From an uncultured Dorea sp. (GTDB taxonomy: Bacteria > Bacillota > Clostridia > Lachnospirales > Lachnospiraceae): DNA of 64,000 bases. This document shows, one piece after another, positions 9,371 through 16,458 of the stretch. The notes beneath the pieces were generated by a model that saw only the letters and a list, made by a program, of their open reading frames with translations, ran no database searches and was not told the DNA's origin. Where the stretch lies: contig CAJUMF010000002.1 in NCBI GenBank assembly GCA_910586965.1, positions 1 through 64,000 on the forward strand, written 5' to 3'. Within the stretch, counting starts at the first letter, position 1; the number at the start of each line of letters is the position of its first letter. The translations under genes and the position numbers were made by a program.

Positions 9371-10677
9371 AACAAAAAAATGTAATGTATTATATTGACA
9401 ATATGAATATTAAATTTTCATTTATTTTTTATGCTCTTATTTTTCTGATTGCTGGCATTACTATAAGCATTATATCAATTACTTTTGTAGATGATTTTAG
9501 AATGAACCTTAACTATAAATATGAGGACATGACAGCAAGATATAATATACCTGAAAATGGTTCATTTACAGCAGAATATAACCAAGACCAAACAGAATAT
9601 ACGATATATAATGCAAATAGAAAGAAAGTATGTAATTTTGTTGTAGACTATAAAAAGGAACGTCCGGTACAAGAATATATTTATCCTAATCATGTCTCTT
9701 ACATTGAAGTTTCACCAAATTTTACAAAACATGATAGAATTATAGATTCTGCTTTAGGTGTGATTAATATTGTCATCATTCCTATTGTTCTTTCAATTAG
9801 TATGATGCTTTGTGTGACTATTTTTATACGCCGGAAATTGGCAAGACCGATAAAATTACTAACGAATGCATACAAAAAAATTGAAAACAACGAACTGGAT
9901 TTTACTTTGCCTTACCCGTATAAAGACGAGATGGGTAGATTGTGTCTTGCATTTGAAAAAATGAAAAATTGTTTATATCAAAATAATAAAAAAATGATAC
10001 GTCAATTTACCGAACAGAGGCGATTAAATGCTGCTTTTTCGCATGATTTACGAACACCTTTAACATTACTTAAAGGTCATACTACAATGTTACTTTCATT
10101 TATTCCCAAAGGCTTAGTTTCGCAACAAGAGGTACTTGACGAGTTATCAATAATATACAACAATGTAAAGCGGCTTGAAAATTATGTTAATTCTATGACA
10201 AACCTATACCGTTTAGAAGATATTGAAATAGAAAAAGAAAACATAAATTTTGACTTATTATTAGACACTTTATCAAATACAACGAAGCCGCTTTGTTCTG
10301 ATATAAAATATACTATTAAAACAAATTGCAGTAGAAAACAAATTTTGTTTATCAATCTTGAAATTGTTAATAGAATTTATGAAAATTTGATATCTAATAG
10401 CATTAGATATGCTAATTCTATGATAGATATTGATATAAGCAAGAAAAATGAATATCTGTTGATTACGGTCTCTGATGATGGTTGCGGTTTCAAGAGTACA
10501 GATATAGAACGTGCTACACTACCATTTTACAAATCATCGCAAGATACTTCGATTGAACATTTAGGACTGGGATTAAACATTTGTAAGATATTATGTGAAA
10601 GACACGGAGGCACAATAATGATTTCAAATAATCAAAATGGAGGAGCCTGTGTTACAGCTTGTATAAAAATTGTATAA
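9358..10677 (+). CDS. Membrane sensor histidine kinase
   Basis: A 439-aa kinase: transmembrane helix at about residues 20-42, extracellular sensor loop to about residue 135, second helix at about 140-165, HAMP-like linker, dimerisation and phospho-acceptor box AFSHDLRTPLTLLKGHT (His near residue 224), and an ATPase domain with N-box ENLISNSIRYA, DDGCGF and GLGLNICK. All catalytic elements are intact. It pairs with the upstream regulator. The extracellular loop of about 90 residues suggests a peptide or envelope signal, but the ligand cannot be read from the sequence. Confidence 0.92.
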   Translation: MEKVKQKNVMYYIDNMNIKFSFIFYALIFLIAGITISIISITFVDDFRMNLNYKYEDMTARYNIPENGSFTAEYNQDQTEYTIYNANRKKVCNFVVDYKKERPVQEYIYPNHVSYIEVSPNFTKHDRIIDSALGVINIVIIPIVLSISMMLCVTIFIRRKLARPIKLLTNAYKKIENNELDFTLPYPYKDEMGRLCLAFEKMKNCLYQNNKKMIRQFTEQRRLNAAFSHDLRTPLTLLKGHTTMLLSFIPKGLVSQQEVLDELSIIYNNVKRLENYVNSMTNLYRLEDIEIEKENINFDLLLDTLSNTTKPLCSDIKYTIKTNCSRKQILFINLEIVNRIYENLISNSIRYANSMIDIDISKKNEYLLITVSDDGCGFKSTDIERATLPFYKSSQDTSIEHLGLGLNICKILCERHGGTIMISNNQNGGACVTACIKIV

Positions 10678-10744
10678 GTTGATGAAAAATAGACATTTCC
10701 CCTATATAATTGCAATAAGCACTTATACAAGGAGGTTTTTGAAA

Positions 10745-11257
10745 ATGAGAAAAAGTATTTGTATTATTTTAATATTTGCTGTAAGCATTTTGTCCGGGTG
10801 TGATTCAACATCAGATAAAGAAATTATATCATCGCAAGATTTTAAAGAATTTTATGAAGTTTCGTCTTATGGAACTGAGGAAAAAATCAATATCCTATCA
10901 GATGTCAAGCTCACATCAAGTAAAAAAGATAACTCTGACTTGGGAAACGCAATATTTTTTTTAGAAAATAACTCTGACAAAGAGTATTATTATACTAAAG
11001 GTTACTTTGAAATCGAAGCAGAACAATCAGATACATGGTATCAATTGACACAACTTTATGAACCATCAAAAGATAATGAAGATGATGTGGTTATAAAGCC
11101 TAATGAAAGGTTAAGTTTATCATATGATATTTCTTCAGTATACGGAGAACTCCCATCAGGACGTTATAGGATAATTGTAAGTGTTTTTTATTTTGAATCA
11201 CCTAAAGATTGGGATTATGATACTTATTATTTGGCATGTGAATTTACACTAAAATAG
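10745..11257 (+). CDS. Small lipoprotein, cargo of the two-component module
   Basis: A 170-aa lipoprotein with a type II signal peptide whose lipobox reads ILSGC. The mature part is acidic and probably all-beta, with features of bacterial Ig-like lipoproteins (the segment SLSYDISSVYGELPSGRYRII). The ATG at 10745 has a perfect AAGGAGG 9 nt upstream, so the upstream extension in the same frame is not used. It begins 67 nt after the kinase stop and probably belongs to the same transcript. It could be a ligand-binding or immunity lipoprotein reporting to the kinase; that is inference only. Confidence 0.75.
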   Translation: MRKSICIILIFAVSILSGCDSTSDKEIISSQDFKEFYEVSSYGTEEKINILSDVKLTSSKKDNSDLGNAIFFLENNSDKEYYYTKGYFEIEAEQSDTWYQLTQLYEPSKDNEDDVVIKPNERLSLSYDISSVYGELPSGRYRIIVSVFYFESPKDWDYDTYYLACEFTLK

Positions 11258-11276
11258 CATATCAGAAAGGAAACGA

Positions 11277-11465
11277 ATGGAAACTGTAAAATGGATATAC
11301 TGTCCTATATGCAAGAATAAAACAAGAACAAAAATCAGAAAGGATACTGAATTGATAAATTTTCCATTGTATTGTCCAAAATGCAAACAGGAAAATCTTA
11401 TCAATGTTAGTAAGTTGAAAATAAAAATAATCAAAGAGCCAGACACTAAGATGCAGAGCCGATAA
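11277..11465 (+). CDS. Cysteine-rich KTR-type zinc-ribbon protein (62 aa)
   Basis: A small basic protein with two paired cysteine knuckles, CPIC and CPKC, spaced as in a zinc ribbon, and the motif KNKTRTKIRKDT right after the first pair. This is the pattern of the 'cysteine-rich KTR domain' proteins that accompany resistance or cargo genes in Tn916-like elements. Function is unknown; nucleic-acid binding is a reasonable guess. AGAAAGG precedes the ATG and a strong terminator follows, so this is the last gene of the cargo module. Confidence 0.8.
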   Translation: METVKWIYCPICKNKTRTKIRKDTELINFPLYCPKCKQENLINVSKLKIKIIKEPDTKMQSR

Positions 11466-11506
11466 TTTAGAGGATTTTATACCTCATAGATTATCGGCTT
11501 ATTTTT
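11457..11506 (+). terminator. Terminator after the cargo module
   Basis: A long stem formed by 11457-11466 and 11490-11499, with extra inner pairing of GAGG with CCTC, followed by a T-rich tail. It overlaps the stop codon of the KTR gene and ends the rightward cargo transcript before the convergent Xre gene. Confidence 0.8.
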
Positions 11507-11558
11507 ATCACTTATCATCGTATTTCGTATTATCAATAAGCAAATAAAAATGGAGGAA

Positions 11559-11915
11559 CTAATTTTCCTCCACTTCCTTTGACTTGATGATTCCATCAGC
11601 GACGCTCTCTACAATCACTAAATCCTTATTGGACAATTTGTCGAGTTGCATTTCCAACTGCCGCCGTCTGGTGCTTTTTGCCGGATCAGGCGCAGAAAGG
11701 AAAAATTCATCAGTTGACACATTGAGCAAATGCACAAGGTCATAGAATACCTGTAGGCTTGGGTGCTTGCCCTTATTCTCAATGTTGGTTAAGTAGCGTG
11801 GGTCAATCTCAATCATTGCGCCCACTTGTTCACGGGTTAAACCCTGTTTATTTCGGGCGGCTTTGATTGCCAGTCCGAAAGCTCTGAAATCGTACCTATC
11901 TTCTTTTTTACGCAT
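11559..11915 (-). CDS. Xre-family transcriptional regulator (Tn916 orf9 type)
   Basis: A 118-aa protein with a helix-turn-helix of the Cro/CI type at about residues 12-65 (GLTREQVGAMIEIDPRYLTNIE) and a short helical C-terminal domain. It is transcribed against its neighbours, as orf9 is in Tn916, where it is thought to repress the regulatory promoters of the element. It faces the leader region and the sigma-like gene, so it is the natural repressor of the excision and transfer switch. Regulation of those promoters is inference from position. Confidence 0.88.
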   Translation of the reverse strand: MRKKEDRYDFRAFGLAIKAARNKQGLTREQVGAMIEIDPRYLTNIENKGKHPSLQVFYDLVHLLNVSTDEFFLSAPDPAKSTRRRQLEMQLDKLSNKDLVIVESVADGIIKSKEVEEN

Positions 11916-12165
11916 AGTAAATCACCTCACTACATTCTACAGTTCCTATGGAAGAATGAACAGGTATGGAAAAGCGTGTTATATAGTCTTGTAGTTCCTA
12001 TTATGTGTAAAAAGATACGAATACGCTGCAAATGCGGTTAATAAAAAAACCGTTGTTTACAGCTCTTTTTGGAATACAGACTTTGATATATTCTTTCGGA
12101 CGACGGTTGAAAAGCCGCCGTTTTTTCTTTTTCCTCACGGTGCAGACATAAGGTTATTTTGTTTC
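11916..12165. other. Regulatory intergenic region of the ICE (left part)
   Basis: No gene is visible between the Xre start and the leader hairpin. The stretch is AT-rich and holds a short stem (CGGTT/AACCG with an A-rich loop near 12037-12053) and one terminator listed separately. It must contain the Xre promoter and probably the rightward promoter for the leader, but I cannot fix either with confidence. Confidence 0.5.
12100..12128 (+). terminator. Terminator-like hairpin in the regulatory region
   Basis: The stem 12101-12108 with 12113-12120 has one mismatch and one G-U pair and is followed by a run of six T, a C and more T. It would stop rightward transcripts that enter the leader region. 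Confidence 0.55.
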
Positions 12166-12188
12166 AGCGGCTATAGGAGGCAGCCGCT
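12166..12188 (+). promoter_or_regulatory. Hairpin carrying the leader-peptide ribosome-binding site in its loop
   Basis: Arms 12166-12172 and 12182-12188 form a perfect 7-bp GC-rich stem. The loop 12173-12181 presents AGGAGG. A TTG codon starts at the first base after the stem. The arrangement suggests that stem opening controls translation of the 19-codon reading frame that follows. Confidence 0.5.
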
Positions 12189-12248
12189 TTGAAAGAGATT
12201 TACTATCCGTTTCTTCCGGCAGAAAAATTACTGTCAAAAAAATCTTAG
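12189..12248 (+). CDS. Putative 19-residue leader peptide
   Basis: A TTG-initiated frame of 19 codons ending in TAG, with AGGAGG 8 nt upstream inside a hairpin loop. The peptide is MKEIYYPFLPAEKLLSKKS. About 70 nt later a strong terminator precedes the sigma-like gene, so the layout is that of a leader peptide with a downstream attenuator, comparable in principle to the leader of tet(M) in Tn916. No homologue is claimed. The evidence is the ribosome-binding site, the start and stop, and the position only. Confidence 0.4.
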   Translation: MKEIYYPFLPAEKLLSKKS

Positions 12249-12317
12249 CCATCACAGCGGCAAAATGCGCCCTTGTATATGGTTTTTCAGATGATATGAC
12301 AGGAACTATCAAGAAAG

Positions 12318-12356
12318 TGCATGGACAATATTTTCCTATTGTTCCTGTGCTTTTTT
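12318..12356 (+). terminator. Attenuator-type terminator upstream of the sigma-like gene
   Basis: An imperfect stem joins about 12318-12330 to 12337-12350, with an A/T-rich centre and a G-U pair, and six T follow directly at 12351-12356. It would end transcripts started in the leader region unless antitermination occurs. Confidence 0.65.
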
Positions 12357-12486
12357 GCTGCCTGACAATATTTTTTGAATTTTTTCCCAGACTTGCAACA
12401 AATCACGTCTACGCAGCGAGTGTTAGTACGAAATGGGAAAGAAATCTCTTATCCCCTTTCAGTTTAGCCAGAAAGGGGGTGAGATT

Positions 12487-12909
12487 ATGAAACCATCTTC
12501 TTTCCAAAATGCTATCCGACTTCAATTTGATTGTCTGGCAAAGCGTGTCGTTGATACGACCGTCAAGGACTATCAGAGGGAGTTAAGCCGACACGCAGCG
12601 CACGTAACGCCATTTTCTGAATTGCCGGAGCAGGCGTTAAGCGGTATCGGCACGACGGACGAATACGATTCCGATTATTCCTGCTTTGAAGTTTTAGGAA
12701 TGAAAGTCAAGGTGAACAATGAGCAGTTGGCAGAAGCATTAAAGCAATTGCCGGAGAAAAAGCTGGATATTCTGCTGATGTTTTATTTTCTGGAAATGTC
12801 TGACGCTGAAATTGCCGACCTGCTACAGATTGACCGGACGACTTCTTTCCGAAACCGCAGGAAATCACTGGAAGAAATCAAGAAGATACTACAGGAGGAC
12901 GAGCTATGA
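12487..12909 (+). CDS. Sigma-70 region 4-like regulator (Tn916 orf7 type)
   Basis: A 140-aa protein with a C-terminal region 4-like helix-turn-helix (about residues 85-135, MSDAEIADLLQIDRTTSFRNRRKSLEEIKK), the pattern of the ORF7-type sigma-like proteins of Tn916-family elements. In Tn916 such proteins act in the circuit that switches on excision and transfer. A strong GGGGGTGA site precedes the ATG at 12487; the longer upstream frame has no such signal. The stop overlaps the next gene by 4 nt. Control is likely through the leader and attenuator just upstream. Confidence 0.85.
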   Translation: MKPSSFQNAIRLQFDCLAKRVVDTTVKDYQRELSRHAAHVTPFSELPEQALSGIGTTDEYDSDYSCFEVLGMKVKVNNEQLAEALKQLPEKKLDILLMFYFLEMSDAEIADLLQIDRTTSFRNRRKSLEEIKKILQEDEL

Positions 12910-13142
12910 AATCCGCAGAAAAATGTCCGTCATTCACTGTTATTTCCGCTGCCGCCGACGGCGACGCACAGGCAATCGAAAAAATACTAAAGCACTATGA
13001 CGCTTATATCTCAAAAGCCAGCTTGCGCCCGTTGTACGACGAATACGGCAATATCTACATAGCCGTGGATACGGAACTGAAAGGAAGAATCAGAACCGCC
13101 ATGATGGAAATGATTCTGAAATTTGAAGTTGAGATAGTTTGA
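12906..13142 (+). CDS. Helix-turn-helix domain protein (Tn916 orf8 type)
   Basis: A 78-aa protein matching the small conserved partner of the sigma-like gene in these elements: a helical N-terminal half (SFTVISAAADGDAQAIEKILKHYDAYI) resembling the region 2-like helix-turn-helix of conjugative-transposon regulators, and a C-terminal RTAMMEMILKFE helix. ATGA overlap with the upstream gene implies coupled translation. The two proteins probably act together as a split sigma-like factor; that is inference. Confidence 0.8.
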   Translation: MKSAEKCPSFTVISAAADGDAQAIEKILKHYDAYISKASLRPLYDEYGNIYIAVDTELKGRIRTAMMEMILKFEVEIV

Positions 13143-13174
13143 TTTAGTTTACTTGTTCTTTGACAACTGAATAG

Positions 13175-13402
13175 AGCAATCAGATACGTTTGATATACAG
13201 CGAGCCGACGGACGGAAACGCCATGACCGAAAGGGGGAATCATCACAGAGCGGTAATTTTCAGTGAACCGTAGGCGGCTGTTGGAAAAGCCGCTGCCATG
13301 ACCTGTATATCAGAATAATGATACGCCCGTAAGACATAGGTTCGCCCATCAGAATGGGAATGGTGAAAATCCAGTGGAGTTTTCCAAAGCCGTCTGATTG
13401 CT
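13175..13402 (+). ncRNA. Candidate structured RNA (about 230 nt), unassigned family
   Basis: A perfect 10-bp closing helix pairs 13175-13184 with 13393-13402. Inside it a second perfect 10-bp helix pairs 13191-13200 with 13303-13312. Local hairpins are visible at 13251-13270 (CGGT/ACCG), at 13274-13293 (GCGGCT/AGCCGC), a CCCAT/ATGGG stem near 13345-13358, and a TGGA/TCCA stem near 13375-13386. No plausible reading frame covers the segment. It lies between the regulatory genes and the recombinase. I cannot assign a known RNA family by eye. It could be a riboregulator, a leader of the recombinase transcript or a recombination-associated structure. Confidence 0.6.
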
Positions 13403-13478
13403 TATGATAACAACATTTTCTTTCATAACGTACAAGCATTTTTGCATACTTTGTAATATATTGTAATGAGGTGATTAC

Positions 13479-13625
13479 TTGGCAAATGGTACAAAAATAG
13501 TTTGCAGGAATGTGTTTAAGACAAAAGAAAAAGCGGCATTTACAAAAGAATACACACGAAAATGGATAGAATTAATCAATGAATTTGAAAGGAATAAAGG
13601 GCAGCGGATACCTGCCAAATCATAG
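13479..13625 (+). CDS. Small basic protein (48 aa) upstream of the recombinase
   Basis: A TTG-initiated frame with GAGGTGA 5 nt upstream. It codes for 48 residues rich in Lys/Arg, with a central helix-like stretch FTKEYTRKWIELINEFER. It resembles the short proteins often found beside the integrase or recombinase of Tn916-like elements. A role as DNA-binding accessory or direction factor is only a hypothesis. A candidate promoter or hairpin-like stretch lies between its stop and the recombinase. It is easily missed because of its length and TTG start. Confidence 0.6.
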   Translation: MANGTKIVCRNVFKTKEKAAFTKEYTRKWIELINEFERNKGQRIPAKS

Positions 13626-13706
13626 ACAGACTGTCTCAAAAATGGTATAATCATATCATGTAGAGATAGTTTGTTTTGTCTTCCCTGAAAAGGAGAGCAA
13701 AACATT

Positions 13707-15275
13707 ATGAGTACAAAATCTAAGGTTGCTATATATTGCCGCTTATCAGAAGAAGATAGAAACAAACAATCAGAAACAGACGACAGTAACAGTATTCAGA
13801 ATCAAAAGTCAATGTTATTGCAGTATTCGTTAGAACAAGGCTGGGAAGTCACAGGTATTTACAGTGATGATGATTACGCCGGCGCAGACAGGCGGCGACC
13901 AGAATTTAACAGACTGTTAGCAGACGCAAGGGAGCATAAGTTTGATATTATCCTTTGTAAGACACAATCCAGATTCACCAGAGAATTAGAGCTGGTGGAG
14001 AAGTACATTCACGGGCTGTTCCCCATATGGGGGATTCGTTTTATCAGTATTGTTGATAATGCAGATACCGCTAATAAAGGAAATAAAAAGTCAAGACAGA
14101 TTAATGGACTTGTAAATGAGTGGTATTTGGAGGATATGTCGGACAATATTAAAAGCGTTCTGACAGACAGACGGAAAAACGGACATCATATCGGAGCATT
14201 TGCTTTATATGGATACAAAAAAGACCCGGATATAAAAGGACATTTGATTATAGATGAAGAAGCTGCACAGGTCGTCAGAGAAGTTTTTACTCTGTTTTCA
14301 CAGGGGTATGGAAAGACAGCCATTGCTCGTATGCTGAATGACAGAGGGGTTCCAAATCCTACGGAATACAAACGGATTCACGGATTGCGTTATCAGCAAC
14401 CGAAAAGGAAAAACAGTACCTTATGGAAATATTTTGCTATATCGGATATGCTGGCAAATGAAATCTACATTGGCAATATGGTACAGGGGAAATACGGTAG
14501 TGTCTCTTATAAGACAAAGCAAAATAAACCCAGACCTAAGAATCAATGGTACATTGTTGAGGGAACCCATGAACCAATTATTGACCGTGAGCTGTGGGAG
14601 AAAGTTCAAGCACTGATAGCTCAAAAGGCAAAACCATTTACAGAGGGGAAAATAGGACTATTCGCAAGAAAAGCTCGTTGTATGAATTGCGGCTATACGA
14701 TGTGTTCTAATAAACAGAGAGACGGCAGACGTTATTTAAGATGTTCTAACCGTCACGTTGCGAAAGACGCTTGTATCGGTTCTTTTATCTCTGTTCCGAA
14801 ACTGGAACAGGCGGTAATCGAAGAGCTTAACAAATTATCCGCAGCTTATCTCAATAAAGACGAGTTAGAACAAAATGTAGTCTTTAACAGTGACCTGCGA
14901 GGAAATAAAGAAACCCTCCAAAAAGAAATTGCCGCTTATCAGAAAAAAATCATGGAATACATCAAGAGTATTCGTGAATTGTATTTAGATAAGGTAAAAG
15001 GAGTTATTACGGAACAGGATTACATGGACTTATCCAAAGACTTCTCGAAAGAAAAAGACAGGCTTGAAAAACTGGTGGCAGATATGCAGAAGCAGCTTGA
15101 TGTTATCGAAAGGAAAATACAGGCTGGTGATAACAGACGTCAGTTGATTGAGCAATATACAAATCTTGAACACTTAGACAGAGAAACGGTCGAAAAGCTG
15201 ATTGATTATATACTGGTCGGCAAAAAAGACCCTGTAACTAAGGAAGTACCTGTTGAAATACATTGGAATTTCTAA
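13707..15275 (+). CDS. Large serine recombinase (TndX/TnpX type)
   Basis: A 522-aa site-specific recombinase that integrates and excises the element. The N-terminal resolvase domain begins YCRLSEEDR, with catalytic Ser14 and nearby Arg12. A recombinase domain follows (DRGVPNPT region), then a zinc-ribbon part with CMNCGYTMCS and CSNRH...C, and a long C-terminal coiled coil (about residues 400-480). Size and layout match TndX of Tn5397 (about 530 aa), which replaces Int/Xis of Tn916. A GGAGAG site precedes the ATG. It is the last gene before the chromosomal junction. Confidence 0.93.
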   Translation: MSTKSKVAIYCRLSEEDRNKQSETDDSNSIQNQKSMLLQYSLEQGWEVTGIYSDDDYAGADRRRPEFNRLLADAREHKFDIILCKTQSRFTRELELVEKYIHGLFPIWGIRFISIVDNADTANKGNKKSRQINGLVNEWYLEDMSDNIKSVLTDRRKNGHHIGAFALYGYKKDPDIKGHLIIDEEAAQVVREVFTLFSQGYGKTAIARMLNDRGVPNPTEYKRIHGLRYQQPKRKNSTLWKYFAISDMLANEIYIGNMVQGKYGSVSYKTKQNKPRPKNQWYIVEGTHEPIIDRELWEKVQALIAQKAKPFTEGKIGLFARKARCMNCGYTMCSNKQRDGRRYLRCSNRHVAKDACIGSFISVPKLEQAVIEELNKLSAAYLNKDELEQNVVFNSDLRGNKETLQKEIAAYQKKIMEYIKSIRELYLDKVKGVITEQDYMDLSKDFSKEKDRLEKLVADMQKQLDVIERKIQAGDNRRQLIEQYTNLEHLDRETVEKLIDYILVGKKDPVTKEVPVEIHWNF

Positions 15276-15318
15276 GGTTCTCATATCTGGTGTAATCGTA
15301 TATCAGATATGGAGAACC
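15276..15318 (+). terminator. Long inverted repeat after the recombinase, next to the element end
   Basis: Arms GGTTCTC-ATATCTG (15276-15289) and CAGATAT-G-GAGAACC (15304-15318) pair nearly perfectly around a 14-nt AT-rich loop. There is only a weak T-rich tail (CTCTT). It begins one base after the recombinase stop and ends about 40 bp before the inferred junction, so it may be a terminator or a recombinase-related site. Confidence 0.55.
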
Positions 15319-15339
15319 GTCTCTTAAAACCCAAATGTT

Positions 15340-15366
15340 GTATTTACAAAATCGTACCATCTGCTG
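15340..15366. other. Inferred right attachment junction of the ICE within cotJC
   Basis: Reading on the minus strand, CotJC sequence matches its family up to the EDMAAD segment and then changes to four unrelated residues and a stop. The recombinase gene lies just beyond. The junction is therefore close to 15360, where a GA dinucleotide occurs on the minus strand, the core type used by TndX-like recombinases. The exact bases need the other junction or an empty site. Confidence 0.6.
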
Positions 15367-15766
15367 CCATATCTTCATGCAGATCAGTGATCGGGTCTCC
15401 CTTGGACTGGAAATAGGTTGCCGTCCAGGGTGTGCCGCCTGCCGACTGCGGCCAGAGCGCCAGCGTATGGTCTACATAATATTTGTCAAAGCCTGATTTT
15501 TCAATCTGTTCCGGGGTAAGGTCCCTGGTAAGCTGGTGGATGATGGCACAGATCATTTCCATGTGTGCCAATTCTTCCGTACCGATATCCGTCAATATCC
15601 CCGTCACCTCATTGTAAGGCATGGTGTACCTCTGTGACAGATACCTCATAGATGCTGCGAGCTCCCCGTCCGGCCCGCCGAACTGGCTGATGATCACCTG
15701 GGCAATCTTAGGATTTGTCTGCGTTATCTTTACCGGATACTGTAATCTTTTCTCATAATTCCACAT
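15344..15766 (-). pseudogene. cotJC: CotJC spore-coat protein, 3' end lost to ICE insertion
   Basis: A manganese-catalase-like spore coat protein. 140 residues are present; the family is usually about 190. The ferritin-like helix with TDIGTEELAHMEMI is intact, so several metal ligands remain, but the last helix with the conserved EKA/ERE-type residues is missing. The reading frame ends four residues past the conserved EDMAAD. This fits insertion of the conjugative element into the gene; the missing end should lie beyond its left end, outside the window. If the element excises precisely, the gene would be restored. ATG at 15764-15766; three bases separate it from cotJB. Confidence 0.85.
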
Positions 15767-15769
15767 AGA

Positions 15770-16039
15770 CTAGCATCCTCCTTCCTGCCACGGCCATGGC
15801 TCGTGTATCCATGTCCAGTGGTCTTCGCACAGGCTGGCGGTGTCAAGAGTAAGCGGGCCGTAGAATTTCGCATACTCCTTGAGCGCCTGTACGCGCTGCT
15901 TTTTAAACTCTTCAAAGTATTCAAGCGCCTCCGCGTTGCAGGGGTGTGTATCTAAGAACAGTTTCACATCGTCTACGGCAAAGCTTACGATATTGATCCA
16001 TTCCATTAATTCGTGACGGCAAGGCTTTTGTTCACTCAT
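15770..16039 (-). CDS. cotJB: Spore coat protein CotJB
   Basis: An 89-aa protein with the CotJB pattern: a helical N-terminal half and the C-terminal ASLCEDHWTWIHEPWPWQEGGC block, rich in Trp, which is diagnostic of the family. It is a small inner spore-coat component that works with CotJA and CotJC. Its start overlaps the stop of cotJA (ATGA), so the two are translationally coupled. Full length and undamaged. Confidence 0.93.
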   Translation of the reverse strand: MSEQKPCRHELMEWINIVSFAVDDVKLFLDTHPCNAEALEYFEEFKKQRVQALKEYAKFYGPLTLDTASLCEDHWTWIHEPWPWQEGGC

Positions 16040-16365
16040 TTACAGCACCCTCCTATTCCCTGAAACGGTTTATTCAGTTCCTTAAAAATCGTGCCATGGC
16101 AAAAGCCTTTGTCAGACTCATAGATGTCGCACCACTCCTGCCACGGCACATAAGCCATTGCCAGGGGCATCCCGCGCAGTTCGTCATAGCTGCCTTTGTC
16201 ATTGCAGCACACAATCTCCGGCTCCCGGCAGACAGGTTCGCATGACGGCTGGCAGACAGGCTCGCGCGGCATCTGGCATGAGCTTTGCGCGTTCGCACAG
16301 GGTCTTGCACAATTTCTGCGTCTCATATCCATATATTCCTGTGATTGATATCGGTAATTCGGCAT
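16036..16365 (-). CDS. cotJA: Spore coat associated protein CotJA
   Basis: A 109-aa protein with a Cys/Pro-rich N-terminal half and the conserved CotJA core LAMAYVPWQEWCDIYESDKGFCHGTIFKELNKPF. It is the first gene of the mother-cell operon cotJABC, whose products form part of the inner coat. The start at 16365 follows AGGGAGA with good spacing, and the upstream in-frame ATGs have no such site. The Cys-rich N-terminal part is longer than in Bacillus CotJA, which is common in Clostridia. Confidence 0.9.
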   Translation of the reverse strand: MPNYRYQSQEYMDMRRRNCARPCANAQSSCQMPREPVCQPSCEPVCREPEIVCCNDKGSYDELRGMPLAMAYVPWQEWCDIYESDKGFCHGTIFKELNKPFQGIGGCCK

Positions 16366-16399
16366 ATATGATTCTCCCTTCATAAATATTTGCAATATT

Positions 16400-16407
16400 A
16401 TTGTATG
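16400..16407 (-). promoter_or_regulatory. Candidate sigma-E -10 element for cotJABC
   Basis: On the minus strand this reads CATACAAT, matching the sigma-E -10 consensus, about 35 bp upstream of cotJA. The expected -35 at standard spacing is poor, so the call is tentative. Mother-cell control of cotJ is established in Bacillus. Confidence 0.4.
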
Positions 16408-16458
16408 AAAATATGACAAAAGGTGTGCGGAAAGGAAATAAAAGTGGAGGTTGTTTTT

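Noticed and set aside
12296..12490. 64-residue open frame upstream of the sigma-like gene
   Set aside because: No ribosome-binding site; the attenuator terminator (12318-12356) lies inside it and its end overlaps the start region of the next gene. Non-coding is more likely.
13055..13246. Minus-strand frame across the start of the folded RNA
   Set aside because: It runs against the regulators and overlaps their 3' end and the RNA helices, with no ribosome-binding site or recognisable sequence.
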